Of a stretch of 64,000 nt of DNA, positions 30,424 through 38,981 are shown piece by piece. Every line of letters begins with the position of its first letter. Positions within the stretch are counted from its first letter, which is position 1. The DNA lies in IMG/VR virus record IMGVR_UViG_3300020180_000015, positions 1 to 64,000 of that record; one strand, given 5' to 3'. Made by a program: the position numbers and the translations under genes. This stretch comes from a virus. Below the pieces are notes generated by a model that was not told where the DNA came from, did not search any database, and saw only the letters and a list, made by a program, of their open reading frames with translations.

Positions 30424-31323
30424 ATGGTTTTCGATTCTCTATCCCCCGAACAACAGAAGCAAGTTCAAGACATTTTAGGTGAACTCAGAGTCAATAGCGG
30501 TAGGCTAGTGCGGATACGTATTGAGCAAGGGCAGCGTTTGCTGCGTCTTAAGGCAGTCGTCGGTCACGGCGGTTGGTTGTCGTGGTTGATCTCCTGCGAC
30601 ACAAATAGCGGCTACAAGTCGATTAAGACTGTTGAACGCGACATGATGCTGGCGGAAGCCCTGACGCCACACCTTATTGGTCTGACCGACGATATGCTCT
30701 CCGATCTAACCAACCTCACGGCGATGCGTGAACTCAGCGGCGACGAGAACGCCGATGCGCTCGACACGGCGATCCACCTGATGAAACAGGGGATCAGAGT
30801 CAACGGCGGTGCGGCGACGAAATTATCTGCCATTCACGCTGTGTCACCGGAACTCGGCATCCGGGTGCGTGATGGCAAGATCACGGTCGACGACGCCTAC
30901 GCGGTTGCTCGGCGTATTGACGAAGTGAAACCCGCGCAGAAAGTGGTCGATCTGATTGTGCAATCGGGCGTCAAGTCGGGCGGGGTAGTGGATGCGCTGT
31001 CGTTGATGCATGATGAGCAGCGCGTGAAGTTTGAGGAAGTCGTCGCCAGTGGATCGATCTACAATGCCGCAACGGGGCAGGAAGTGCCGCTCGGCGAGGC
31101 ATCCCTTGCTGACGCGACCTTAGCCGTCAACGACGAGGACGCCGAACGCGAACGCCGCCGCCGGGAGTACATTCAGGCGTGGCGTGATGAGCAACCGGAA
31201 CGCATCGCCGTGATCAGCGGTACTCGCGCCGAAGTGATCGCCCAGCTTGCCAAAGTCATCACCGCCGAAGAGTCGGTGAAGATTTATGTCTATCCCCAAG
31301 CGGTTTCGATCCCAACTGAATAG
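30424..31323 (+). CDS. DUF3102-like phage protein, 299 aa
   Basis: The N-terminal region (GRLVRIRIEQGQRLLRLKAVVGHGGWLSWLISCDTNSGYKSIKTVERDM, about residues 23-72) matches the DUF3102 pattern: a helix, LLxxKxxVGHGxWxxWL, then a repeat helix. The rest is helical with a long charged stretch (NDEDAERERRRREYIQAW) and an alpha/beta C-terminus (ERIAVISGTRAEVIAQLAKVI). Such proteins occur in phages and plasmids, function unclear. Upstream are two hairpins (GGTCGG/CCGACC and GCCTCC/GGAGGC, 30339-30403). Confidence 0.65.
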   Translation: MVFDSLSPEQQKQVQDILGELRVNSGRLVRIRIEQGQRLLRLKAVVGHGGWLSWLISCDTNSGYKSIKTVERDMMLAEALTPHLIGLTDDMLSDLTNLTAMRELSGDENADALDTAIHLMKQGIRVNGGAATKLSAIHAVSPELGIRVRDGKITVDDAYAVARRIDEVKPAQKVVDLIVQSGVKSGGVVDALSLMHDEQRVKFEEVVASGSIYNAATGQEVPLGEASLADATLAVNDEDAERERRRREYIQAWRDEQPERIAVISGTRAEVIAQLAKVITAEESVKIYVYPQAVSIPTE

Positions 31324-31374
31324 GAAGTGCAGATGGATAAGCGCATTGCCGAAATGGATCGACTGCTTTAAAAC

Positions 31375-31426
31375 CGACGCGGGCGGCGGGGCAAGACTCG
31401 CAACCCGCGTTTTGATTGCTATTTGA
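31375..31426 (+). terminator. Probable terminator
   Basis: ACGCGGG ... CCCGCGT-TTTG, a 7-bp stem with a 20-base loop and a short T run. It follows the DUF3102-like gene and a 12-codon frame of doubtful reality (31333-31371). Confidence 0.5.
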
Positions 31427-31439
31427 TCAACGCAAATGC

Positions 31440-31481
31440 TTGACTTCGATCTCTGTTTAGCTTATACTCTTTACTGTAAAG
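31440..31481 (+). promoter_or_regulatory. Strong promoter with CTTTAC-T-GTAAAG operator
   Basis: TTGACT (31440-31445), 17 bp, TATACT (31463-31468), immediately followed by a perfect 13-bp palindrome (31469-31481) covering the expected start point. It drives the DUF932-like gene. Confidence 0.8.
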
Positions 31482-31503
31482 ATTATAAAAAGGCAGGCGG
31501 GAA

Positions 31504-32589
31504 ATGGCACACGGGATTTTAGGTCAACGCTTTTTCAACAACCGGACTCAACCAGCGTGGCACGAACTCGGCGTCAACACGGAAGAGGCACACACGGCGG
31601 AAGAGGCACTACGACGGCTTGGGCTTTACGCGGTCACCAAGCGCCCGATGTTTACACACTACGACGGCGCGATGCGTAAGACGGGTTGGTACTCGCTGAT
31701 GCGCGAACCGATCCCTGAAGACCCGGAATGGCGAGCCTTCGGCACTCCGGTGAGCGAGGACTACGAACTGGTGGATCCGATGTCTTGCGTGAAAGCGTGG
31801 GACGGCGCGGTCAAGGACGCGCACGGAAAGCCTGTCTCAATTGAGACGTTCGGAGTGCTGGGGAAGGGCGAACAGATTTTCATCAGCGTCAAGCTGCCCA
31901 AGACAATCGTCGTGCGCGGCGACGAAATAGACACTTATTTGCTTTATAACAACCCGATGTCAAACGGGTTCACCTGCGGTGGTTACACGACAGGCGTGAG
32001 GGTGGTCTGTCAGAATACGCTGAACGCGGCGCTACGTGGCACGATTCAAAGTTTCGCGGTGACACACACCAGCGGGGCGATTGAGCGATTGAGCAAGTGG
32101 CTCGGACAGATTTACGCGACTGCAATCGCCTCAACCGAAGTGCTGCAGGCGGGGTACGAAGCCCTCGCCGACAAGCGGATCAGTAACGATGCGGCGCGCT
32201 GGGTCATTGAAAAGACCTACGAACTGCCGAGGATGCCGGATCAGACTGATCCAGAGGATCGGGGGACGCTCGACATCGAAGAGCGTATGAAGCGGTACGA
32301 CCGCGAACGTGACCTTATCCGCCGACTGCGGCAGAAAGCCTACAGCTTTTGGGAAGGCGAAGGCACGGGGATGGATACGCCAGCGGTTCAGGGGACCGCG
32401 TTCGGAGTGTGGAACGCGGTCACCGAACTCGAAACGTACCGCAAAGGGGACTTGAGCAAGGCGACTGCCCAACTGCTGAATGGCGCACGGGCGGATCGCA
32501 TCCGAAACTCCTACACCTTGGCGCTGCACGCGGATCGTTGGCAAACGATCAGCGACAGCGAACTGAAGCTGAAGAAAGTCCGCGTCTAA
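31504..32589 (+). CDS. DUF932-family phage/plasmid protein, 361 aa
   Basis: The N-terminus (LGQRFFNNRTQPAWHELGVNTEEAHTAEEALRRLGL) and the core YLLYNNPMSNGFTCGGYTTGVRVVCQNTLNAAL (about residues 141-175) match the DUF932/TIGR03299 phage-plasmid family. The VRVVCxNTL motif is diagnostic. Members are common in plasmids and phages and in some cases have been linked to DNA recombination or defence, without firm biochemistry. Shine-Dalgarno AGGCAGGCGGGAA. Confidence 0.8.
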   Translation: MAHGILGQRFFNNRTQPAWHELGVNTEEAHTAEEALRRLGLYAVTKRPMFTHYDGAMRKTGWYSLMREPIPEDPEWRAFGTPVSEDYELVDPMSCVKAWDGAVKDAHGKPVSIETFGVLGKGEQIFISVKLPKTIVVRGDEIDTYLLYNNPMSNGFTCGGYTTGVRVVCQNTLNAALRGTIQSFAVTHTSGAIERLSKWLGQIYATAIASTEVLQAGYEALADKRISNDAARWVIEKTYELPRMPDQTDPEDRGTLDIEERMKRYDRERDLIRRLRQKAYSFWEGEGTGMDTPAVQGTAFGVWNAVTELETYRKGDLSKATAQLLNGARADRIRNSYTLALHADRWQTISDSELKLKKVRV

Positions 32590-32660
32590 CAAAGTTACCC
32601 GGTGCGCCGCCTGCCGAACACAGGCAGCGCACCTTCGCAGAGATTAGTGGAGGAACGAAG

Positions 32661-33053
32661 ATGCCTTACGACAAACAAATCCCGGAAGATGAGTATGTTC
32701 TAACGGGGCGGCAAGCACCGCACATGGGGGAAGTCATCGCGCCGATGCGTTTGCTGCGCGGCGTGGCAGGGGCGTATGGCACGCTCTTCTATGATGCTGA
32801 TACCGACGAATGGGGGGGGGTAGTTGAATCCCACATCAGTGACACGTATGTCCCTTGCCGCATCCGGCGAGGCGAGGACGGTAAAGCCGAAACGGTGTTT
32901 GATTTTTGCGACGAAGGTGCCGTGCCGATCCACAGCATGATCGGGGTGGATAATACGCTGCTCGGCGCAATGTCCCGGATGGTCGCTTACCTCAATCCGC
33001 CGGATGACGATAACAGTGGCGGGAATATGCCCGTCAAAACGGAGGCGCACTGA
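32661..33053 (+). CDS. Hypothetical protein, 130 aa
   Basis: ATG 32661 (MPYDKQIPEDEYVLTGRQAP) follows a strong GGAGG. The family is unknown. An acidic, beta-rich protein (GTLFYDADTDEWGGVVESHISDTYVPCRIRR). A run of nine G (32812-32820) encodes Trp-Gly-Gly, a site prone to frameshift or sequencing error, but the frame is kept. It overlaps the next gene by one base (TGATG). Confidence 0.6.
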   Translation: MPYDKQIPEDEYVLTGRQAPHMGEVIAPMRLLRGVAGAYGTLFYDADTDEWGGVVESHISDTYVPCRIRRGEDGKAETVFDFCDEGAVPIHSMIGVDNTLLGAMSRMVAYLNPPDDDNSGGNMPVKTEAH

Positions 33054-33301
33054 TGCGCCAACTAAGCCCAAAGGAGGCGGCGGCACTGCGCCGCCTCCAA
33101 GATGAGCTAATCGAAGCAGGGGTGCAGTTCGGTTGGCGACCCCATGTGCCGATCAGCGCGGAACTGCCGCCCCATGTCACCTTAAGCTACTTAAAGAGTC
33201 AGCTTGTGCCGGAATATGCTGGCGAGTTTCGCAGTATCGTGAATACGTTGTGCGGATTCAACCCCGCCGACCTGCCAACCGAGGAGATTATCCGTGGATA
33301 A
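33053..33301 (+). CDS. Hypothetical protein, 82 aa
   Basis: I do not recognise this protein. MRQLSPKEAAALRRLQDELIEAGVQFGWRPHVPI is helical and basic, then a segment LPPHVTLSYLKSQLVPEY. It is coupled to both neighbours (TGATG upstream, 8-bp overlap downstream). Confidence 0.6.
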   Translation: MRQLSPKEAAALRRLQDELIEAGVQFGWRPHVPISAELPPHVTLSYLKSQLVPEYAGEFRSIVNTLCGFNPADLPTEEIIRG

Positions 33302-33722
33302 CAAGAAGCTGAAGGCACTCCGCGAGATGGCGGGATGCCGCGCCGCCATCGGTACGCTGCAAGAAACCGTGCCGCGCCGTACCTCGGAGTTTAGTGACCT
33401 GACGGCACAGGCGCTGGCGCTTGATTCTGAACTTGCCAAGTCTGTGTCCGAACTGCTCAATCATATAGACAGCACGGATGCGGCGCACTCGAAACTGATC
33501 TTTATGTTGGTGATGCGGCAGGGCGAACTGCGGATGGTCATCGACGATCTTGCGCCGGATCATCCGATCCTAACTCGCGTCCCTCGTTTATGGATCAACC
33601 AACTGGTCGACCACCTGCGAGAAGGGCTGATCGAGATTGCCGAACTCGACGGCAATGCGGCTGCTATAGCACGAGCGCGGTTGGATACACAGCCGCTGCC
33701 AGAGGACGCCGACGAGTCTTAA
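33294..33722 (+). CDS. Hypothetical helical protein, 142 aa
   Basis: I do not recognise this protein. It is all-helical with a hydrophobic stretch (KLIFMLVMRQGELRMVIDDL) and an acidic end (PLPEDADES). It is the last gene of the 32661-33722 operon. Confidence 0.55.
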   Translation: MDNKKLKALREMAGCRAAIGTLQETVPRRTSEFSDLTAQALALDSELAKSVSELLNHIDSTDAAHSKLIFMLVMRQGELRMVIDDLAPDHPILTRVPRLWINQLVDHLREGLIEIAELDGNAAAIARARLDTQPLPEDADES

Positions 33723-33744
33723 GTGCCGCTGGGTCGTGTGTTGA

Positions 33745-33778
33745 CCGACGCGCACGACCAGCCCATAATGTATCGTAT
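33745..33778 (+). promoter_or_regulatory. Probable promoter
   Basis: TTGACC, 17 bp, CATAAT, then TATCGTATAAAGAGTAC; it lies ahead of the 122-aa gene. Confidence 0.5.
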
Positions 33779-33804
33779 AAAGAGTACAAAGCAACGAGGC
33801 GCAG

Positions 33805-34173
33805 ATGTTTAAGTATTATACGCCACAGAATATCCCGCACTTCGGCGAACGTCGCAGTGATCGGATCGTCGTAATCCCGATCAACAGCGGCAATGTCGTC
33901 GGCAAATGCTGGATTGCGGAATGGGCGCATATTCAGACTGAAATAGCACGACGCGGGCAAGACGATCTCGGACTCGTCGTGATGGATGCAAAGGCGGCAC
34001 TGATCGCCGCGACCTACGATGACGCAGCTGCAATGTGGGAACCAATTGTTATCAAGTCCGACAGTGGGGCAGTGGTCGCGGTGGTGATGACGCTCGACTG
34101 CTTCACGGTCGGACTTGATTGGTTGAAATATCGACTCGAAGAAACGGGCGAATGGGGTATCGCAGTCAAGTAG
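33805..34173 (+). CDS. Hypothetical protein, 122 aa
   Basis: I do not recognise this protein. GAGGCGCAG precedes ATG 33805. Mixed alpha/beta (DRIVVIPINSGNVVGKCWIAEW; GLVVMDAKAALIAATYDD; SGAVVAVVMTLDCFTVGLDW), a compact single-domain length. It is monocistronic with its own promoter. Confidence 0.6.
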   Translation: MFKYYTPQNIPHFGERRSDRIVVIPINSGNVVGKCWIAEWAHIQTEIARRGQDDLGLVVMDAKAALIAATYDDAAAMWEPIVIKSDSGAVVAVVMTLDCFTVGLDWLKYRLEETGEWGIAVK

Positions 34174-34247
34174 CAGTACCGCCCACAGCGAAGCGCCGAT
34201 ACGCCGAGCGGGGCAATAACACATCGATGGCTTAAGCAATTGAGGAC

Positions 34248-34517
34248 ATGGCAGTGTCACAGATCACGATTCAATACTCCCAAACAGAAACAGAACAACC
34301 AGAAAAATGCTGTCAGGATTGCGGTGCGCCGCTGCGGATGGATTGGTTTCCATCCTTCTTGGGTCGACACGGATATTGGTCGGCTACGTGCGATACGACG
34401 ACGTGCGAACTCGAAGGAGTCACGCTGTCTGTTCATCGCTTCCCTCTGCCTGAAGAAACGGCAGAGAGCTACCGCCGCCCGTTTCGCAACCGAAAGGACA
34501 ACCACAGCGCCGGGTAG
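34248..34517 (+). CDS. Small zinc-ribbon-like protein, 89 aa
   Basis: ATG 34248 (MAVSQITIQYSQTETEQPEK) with GAGGAC upstream is preferred to the GTG in another frame at 34240. CCQDCG (about residues 21-26) and CDTTTC (about 48-53) could bind zinc. The tail is basic and polar. Function is unknown. Confidence 0.5.
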   Translation: MAVSQITIQYSQTETEQPEKCCQDCGAPLRMDWFPSFLGRHGYWSATCDTTTCELEGVTLSVHRFPLPEETAESYRRPFRNRKDNHSAG

Positions 34518-34537
34518 TCTGTTAGCTCTTTCACCCG

Positions 34538-34565
34538 ACCAATTTACCCTGACCGGTAAATTGGT
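34538..34565. promoter_or_regulatory. ACCAATTTACC palindrome upstream of marR
   Basis: A perfect 11-bp inverted repeat with a 6-base centre lies 67 bp before the MarR-type gene. MarR proteins bind such palindromes next to their own genes, so autoregulation is likely. No T tail, so a terminator is less likely. Confidence 0.6.
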
Positions 34566-34632
34566 CGACCATGGGGAACGCCCGCCGCAAGGCGTCGTGC
34601 TTGGACAAATTAACTAGGGAAAGGGGATCGCC

Positions 34633-35061
34633 GTGAAATCGTTGTTCGCACAGGTTGTGCAGTTAGATCGTCTGGTTGCCATCGTCGCCGACCAGCACAT
34701 CGCTACGGCAGGGGTCGATTTGAAAGTCGTCCACGTCATTATTCTCGCCGCGTTGTATGAGCGCAACGGACGCCGCGCCAAAGACTTGGCAGCCGCCATC
34801 GGGTTTCCGGCAACATCGTTCACGCCGAGTCTTGATAGTGCTGAATCCGACGGATTGGTTGAGCGACGCGCAGATAAACTGGATCGCCGCGCCGTCAATA
34901 TTTATCTGACGCCGAAAGCCGAAGCGATGCGCGATCAGGTGCTGGCGGCGTATGCCGCCATGGAGCATGGCATCCGTATCCAGATCGACGACTTCGTGTC
35001 GAGACTGCCCGAAATGACCGACCACGAGCTCGCCATTGCACTTGCGCGAGTGCTGGCATAA
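34633..35061 (+). CDS. MarR-family transcriptional regulator, 142 aa
   Basis: GTG 34633 follows AAGGGGATCGCC. The winged-helix core (RAKDLAAAIGFPATSFTPSLDSAESDGLVERRADKLDRRAVNIYLTPKAEAM, about residues 50-100) has the MarR recognition helix and the DRRAxxxxLTxKG-like wing. Length and flanking dimerisation helices fit. It probably binds the palindrome at 34538-34565. A hairpin (AACCCG/CGGGTT, about 35073-35095) follows. Confidence 0.8.
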   Translation: MKSLFAQVVQLDRLVAIVADQHIATAGVDLKVVHVIILAALYERNGRRAKDLAAAIGFPATSFTPSLDSAESDGLVERRADKLDRRAVNIYLTPKAEAMRDQVLAAYAAMEHGIRIQIDDFVSRLPEMTDHELAIALARVLA

Positions 35062-35217
35062 GCATCGGCAAACCCGTCGCGCTGTGGCGGGTTGTGTGGA
35101 AGGAATAGGCAAGCGCCGATCCTAATGCCGTACCGACGCGGCGTTGCCCGTCGTGCGGCGATTTCGGCACATCGTTCAATTTAGCGGCGGGTACTGCGGA
35201 AACCACAGGAGAGCTTG

Positions 35218-35718
35218 ATGGCACTTTATATTTTCGATCTGGACGGCACATTGGTACGCGGCGTGAATGGGGTGAAAGTCCCTAAACGTCACGAGCAGCA
35301 GGAAATAATCCCCGGCGTCATCGAGAAGTGCGCCACACTTCTCGCCGAAGGACATCTACTTGCGATTGCTTCAAATCAGGGCGGAGTCGCCCATGCGCTG
35401 TGCAGTGTGCCGGACTCGGTTGATCGGGTGCGGGCTGCAAGTGAAGCGATAGGCGGCGCATCGGGTTGGATGATTTCGCTCTATCATGTGGATGGTCACG
35501 ACGTGAGTCCTCTGCACATGCCGCGACACGGAATCGCCGCGACCCCATTCTATCGCAAACCCCAGCCGGGGATGTTGCTGCATCTGATGCTCACTCTTGG
35601 GTCGACTGCGCCGAACACAGTCTTTGTCGGCGACATGCAAAGCGATGCGGATGCGGCGCGAAACGCGGGTATCGCGTTTGAGTGGGCGGAAAAGTTTTTC
35701 GCTAGAGGGGCGACATGA
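35218..35718 (+). CDS. HAD-superfamily phosphatase (HisB-N/GmhB/PNKP-like)
   Basis: Catalytic motifs of 166 residues: FDLDGTLV (motif I, nucleophile Asp), ASNQGG (motif II), RKPQPGML (motif III Lys) and GDMQSDADAARNAG (motif IV). SNQGG and KPxPGML fit the class with small cap that includes histidinol-phosphatase, GmhB and polynucleotide 3'-phosphatase. In a phage, DNA end repair (3'-phosphatase) is plausible; no kinase domain is fused. ATG 35218 with GGAGAGC upstream. Confidence 0.8.
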   Translation: MALYIFDLDGTLVRGVNGVKVPKRHEQQEIIPGVIEKCATLLAEGHLLAIASNQGGVAHALCSVPDSVDRVRAASEAIGGASGWMISLYHVDGHDVSPLHMPRHGIAATPFYRKPQPGMLLHLMLTLGSTAPNTVFVGDMQSDADAARNAGIAFEWAEKFFARGAT

Positions 35719-35942
35719 GCGAAAATACAGAAGAAAAACAAGAATATACCTATCTTGATGGTACGAGCGCGGGGTTGCTGAGTGAGAGTGAGGCTGCTGA
35801 TGCGGGTTTTTGTCCCGGCTGCGGCTGCTTTGTCGCGGGAACTGAACGTGAGAGTTACTCAATGCTGGTTTACGGTTTATGTGACGAGTGCGTTTACTCT
35901 TTCGACGATCACGATCAAGGCGACTTGATTGGCGAGGGATGA
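35715..35942 (+). CDS. Small protein with two CxxC motifs, 75 aa
   Basis: CPGCGC (about residues 33-38) and CDEC (about 57-60) form a probable zinc ribbon. The rest is acidic (SENTEEKQEYTYLDG; FDDHDQGDLIGEG). The start overlaps the HAD gene by 4 bp (ATGA). The partner is unknown. Confidence 0.6.
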   Translation: MSENTEEKQEYTYLDGTSAGLLSESEAADAGFCPGCGCFVAGTERESYSMLVYGLCDECVYSFDDHDQGDLIGEG

Positions 35943-35951
35943 GGTGGGTCA

Positions 35952-36392
35952 ATGCTTGAATTGCAACCGATCAGTTATTTGGAAGCTTGTACCTTCATCA
36001 ACAAAAACCATAGCCACCACCGTGCGCCGCAAGGGTGGAAGTTCGGCATTGCTGTTAATGACGGTGAAAAAGTTGTTGGTGTAATCACCGTTGGCCGTCC
36101 GGTGTCTCGGATACTTGATAACGGATGGACACTAGAGGTAACGAGGTGCTGTACCGACGGCACTAAGAACGCGGCAAGTAAACTTTATGGCGCGGCAGCG
36201 CGGGCAGCTTCCGCTTTGGGGTATAAGCGACTTATCACCTACACGCTTCAATCGGAAACGGGTACTTCTCTATTGGCGGCGGGGTGGAAATCGCTTTATG
36301 TGACGCCGGGTCGACCATGGAATTCGGCGAGTCGTCCGCGTGTGGACACTCACCCTTTAGGGCAAAAGACACTTTGGGAAGCTGTTCTGTAA
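35952..36392 (+). CDS. XF1762-family (GNAT-like) protein, 146 aa
   Basis: Conserved segments NHSHHRAPQGWKFGIAV, VVGVITVGRPVSRILDNG, TLEVTRCCTDGTKNAASKLYGAA and YKRLITYTLQSETGTSLLAAGW are those I associate with the XF1762 family of phage and prophage proteins, related to N-acetyltransferases. The substrate is unknown. Shine-Dalgarno GAGGTGGGTCA. Confidence 0.8.
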   Translation: MLELQPISYLEACTFINKNHSHHRAPQGWKFGIAVNDGEKVVGVITVGRPVSRILDNGWTLEVTRCCTDGTKNAASKLYGAAARAASALGYKRLITYTLQSETGTSLLAAGWKSLYVTPGRPWNSASRPRVDTHPLGQKTLWEAVL

Positions 36393-36481
36393 GGCGGGCG
36401 AATACGACGACGAGCACGCCGACTTGTATGACTACTAAGCGGCGCGGGTCTGAACTATCAGACCCGCCAGTGCAGGGGGGC

Positions 36482-36901
36482 ATGATGAGTATGTTTGTTA
36501 TCTGGCGTGTTGATCAAGCCTACGTTTGCGGACCCGGCATTGACGGCGATATTTACGATTCAGAAGAATGGGCAAACGACGTGCGTTGGGCAACAGCACG
36601 CGAGACACCCGACTTCACCATCCTAGAATATGTCGATTGCGACCCGCCGCCCGCGCTCGATTACGCGGCGCTCTCAGACGGCGAACGCGCCGCCGTCGAT
36701 ATGCTCTACCACGGGGAGTTGCAGCAGTACGAACAGCGCCATATGCCCTGCACTAAGCGCGAGATCGCCCGGCTTGTGAAGCAAGGGTGGATTGGCGAGG
36801 ATAAGGAATGGTTTGACGAGCGTTGCTACCATGGAAGCGCCTATCATCCGGCGGTTTACTGGATCACGCTGGGGGGGATAGAGGCGATAAGTAGCGAGTA
36901 G
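36482..36901 (+). CDS. Hypothetical protein, 139 aa
   Basis: I place the start at ATG 36482 (MMSMFVIWRVDQAYVC), with GGGGGGC just upstream; the open frame runs back over the XF1762 gene end but without a ribosome site. The chain is acidic with several Cys and a helical middle (CTKREIARLVKQGWIGEDKEWF) ending in a winged-helix-like YWITLGGIEAISSE. The family is unknown. Confidence 0.55.
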   Translation: MMSMFVIWRVDQAYVCGPGIDGDIYDSEEWANDVRWATARETPDFTILEYVDCDPPPALDYAALSDGERAAVDMLYHGELQQYEQRHMPCTKREIARLVKQGWIGEDKEWFDERCYHGSAYHPAVYWITLGGIEAISSE

Positions 36902-36966
36902 CGGGAATGGGGTAGGGGTTGCTGCCGTGTCTGGTTTACGTGGCGGTTTTATATTACGCTAAAATC

Positions 36967-36989
36967 AAATTCGACAATTTGACGATTTT
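36967..36989. repeat. Dispersed palindrome, copy 4
   Basis: AAATTCGACAA-T-TTGACGATTTT: diverged right arm. It ends eight bases before the ParB-like/methyltransferase start and covers its ribosome-binding region. Confidence 0.75.
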
Positions 36990-36997
36990 GAGGTCAC

Positions 36998-38293
36998 ATG
37001 TCAGACGATCCACGCATCAAACATTCAAAGCTGAAGGACTTCACCCAAGACCTTGAAAACGCGAATTTAGGCAGCGAACGCGGACAGCAAATGATCGAGG
37101 ACTCCTTCCGAGAGTTAGGCGCGGCGCGTTCGATGGTCGCGGATAAGAACCGCACACTGATCGCCGGAAACAAGTCCGCCGAGGCAGCCATCGCCGCTGG
37201 ACTTGAGGACGTGATCGAAGTTCACACGACGGGTAAAGAGGTGGTGATCGTCGTGCGTGACGACGTTGACTTGCTCGATGAAAGCGACTCGAAGGGTCGC
37301 CAGATCGCGTATCGAGATAATCGCTCCGCACAGGTATCCATGACGTGGGACGCAGCGCGGTTGCTCGTCGACATGAAAACCCGTCCGGAAATCCTAGCAA
37401 AGATATTCACAGCCGATGAATTAAAGGTGTTGATCGCTCCGGCACTCGAAGCTGGCACAGGGGATGTGCCGGATGCCAAACTGGATCAGATCGAAGAAAT
37501 TCATAAGAAGTGGGGCGCGAAAGAAGGCGACCTATGGCTCATCGAGTCAAAGTCGGGTTTCGGCGATCACCGGGTATTTTGCGGCGACTCGACCAAAGAT
37601 GAGGATGTGCGCCTCGCCATCGGCGCACTGCATCCGAATCTGTGCATGACCGACCCGCCGTATGGAGTTGATTACGATCCGGCATGGCGCGAGGATATGG
37701 ACATCGCACGCGGCGGCACGGGCGGCAACCACGCGATTGGCAAAGTACAGAACGACGATATTGTCGACTGGAGCGCCGCGTATCGCCTGTTCCCCGGCAA
37801 CGTGCTGTATGTGTGGCACGCCGGAGTATTCGCGCCGGAGGTCGGTATTAGCATCAAGGCGAGTGGATTTGATATTCGCGGTCAGATCATCTGGCGGAAA
37901 CAAGCGCCTGTGATGAGCCGGGGCGCGTACCACTGGCAACATGAGCCAGCATTCTACTCAGTCCGGCATGGGCAGACGGCGAACTGGAAAGGGGATCGCA
38001 AACAATCCACGATCTGGGACATCGCCAACATGAGCGCCGTGCAGGGCAGCGCCGAAGATAAACCGACGGGGCATTCTACCCAAAAACCCGCATCTGTTTT
38101 TACCCGATGCTTCCTGAACCACTCCCTTGCATCAGATGCAATCTACGATCCGTTTCTCGGATCGGGGACGGCGATTGCTGCGGCTGAGTCGTTGAGCCGC
38201 ATCGGGTGCGGGTTGGAGATCGATCCTCGCTATGTTTCGTTGGTCATGGAACGACTGTCGGATATGGGATTATCACCGAGGAGAGGCGAATGA
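36998..38293 (+). CDS. ParB-like nuclease domain fused to DNA methyltransferase
   Basis: Residues 1-110 resemble the ParB/sulfiredoxin-like domain found ahead of phage methyltransferases (PRIKHSKLKDFTQDLENANL...NRTLIAGNKSAEAAIAAGL). The C-terminal domain has CMTDPPYGVDYDP (motif IV), STQKPASVFTRCFLNHS and IYDPFLGSGTAIAAAESLSR (motif I), a beta-class adenine methyltransferase. This fusion is common next to terminases, as here (terminase begins 40 bp on), and may modify virion DNA before packaging. The methyltransferase call is firm, the N-terminal call is moderate. Confidence 0.85.
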   Translation: MSDDPRIKHSKLKDFTQDLENANLGSERGQQMIEDSFRELGAARSMVADKNRTLIAGNKSAEAAIAAGLEDVIEVHTTGKEVVIVVRDDVDLLDESDSKGRQIAYRDNRSAQVSMTWDAARLLVDMKTRPEILAKIFTADELKVLIAPALEAGTGDVPDAKLDQIEEIHKKWGAKEGDLWLIESKSGFGDHRVFCGDSTKDEDVRLAIGALHPNLCMTDPPYGVDYDPAWREDMDIARGGTGGNHAIGKVQNDDIVDWSAAYRLFPGNVLYVWHAGVFAPEVGISIKASGFDIRGQIIWRKQAPVMSRGAYHWQHEPAFYSVRHGQTANWKGDRKQSTIWDIANMSAVQGSAEDKPTGHSTQKPASVFTRCFLNHSLASDAIYDPFLGSGTAIAAAESLSRIGCGLEIDPRYVSLVMERLSDMGLSPRRGE

Positions 38294-38333
38294 ATAGCCT
38301 CATGAAATTAACGTCACCTTATGGATAATCGCC

Positions 38334-38981
38334 ATGCGCTGTGCAGCGAAGTCTAAGCAATCCGGCGAGCAATGTAAGCGCCACGCTACGCCGGGTAGAA
38401 ACGTTTGCGTGATCCACGGCGGCAAGTCCCTCGCGGGACCGTTGTCGGCAACGTATATCCACGGGCGCTATTCTAAGTACCTGCCACACGGACTCGCGGC
38501 GAAGTACGAAGAAGCCATAACCGATCCTGACTTACTGAACCTCTCCGGCGAGATCGCGCTCGTGGATGCGCGGGCGATGGAGTTGCTCTCTGCGGTGAAT
38601 TCCGGCGACGCCCCGGCGCTGTGGGGCAAGTTACAAAAGGCATCGGGGGAACTCACAGCCGCGCAACAGACGGGGGATGCGTTCAAACTAGCGATTGCGC
38701 TGAACGACATGCTCGACCTGATCCATCGGGGATCGGCGGAAGCGGCGCGTTGGCAGGAAATCTATAACCTATTTGAACGCCGCCGTAAGCTGGTGGACTC
38801 CGAGCGCCGCCGACGTGAAGCGATGCAAAACTCAGTGAACGCCGAAGGAATGATGCTGCTTATTGCCGCAATAGCCGACTTGGTGAATCAGAATGTTACC
38901 GATCCTAAAGCCCGAACCGCCATTAGCGGAGGACTTGCTAACCTTATCTCTGCGCGAACTTCAACGACTCATCGATCCTGA
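38334..38981 (+). CDS. Putative terminase small subunit, 215 aa
   Basis: The N-terminus RCAAKSKQSGEQCKRHATPGRNVCVIHGGKS is a Cys/His motif (C...C...C..HGG) common in phage small-terminase-like and HGGxxS proteins. The rest is helical with a basic region (FERRRKLVDSERRRREAMQ). It precedes and overlaps the large terminase gene by 89 bp, the expected position for the DNA-recognition subunit. Confidence 0.65.
   Translation: MRCAAKSKQSGEQCKRHATPGRNVCVIHGGKSLAGPLSATYIHGRYSKYLPHGLAAKYEEAITDPDLLNLSGEIALVDARAMELLSAVNSGDAPALWGKLQKASGELTAAQQTGDAFKLAIALNDMLDLIHRGSAEAARWQEIYNLFERRRKLVDSERRRREAMQNSVNAEGMMLLIAAIADLVNQNVTDPKARTAISGGLANLISARTSTTHRS

Noticed and set aside
31333-31371. 12-codon frame after the DUF3102-like gene
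   Set aside because: It is short, has no recognisable feature and runs into a terminator. It is probably not a gene.
32349-32660. Upstream extension of the 130-aa gene at 32661
   Set aside because: It would overlap the DUF932-like gene in another frame. A strong GGAGG precedes ATG 32661.
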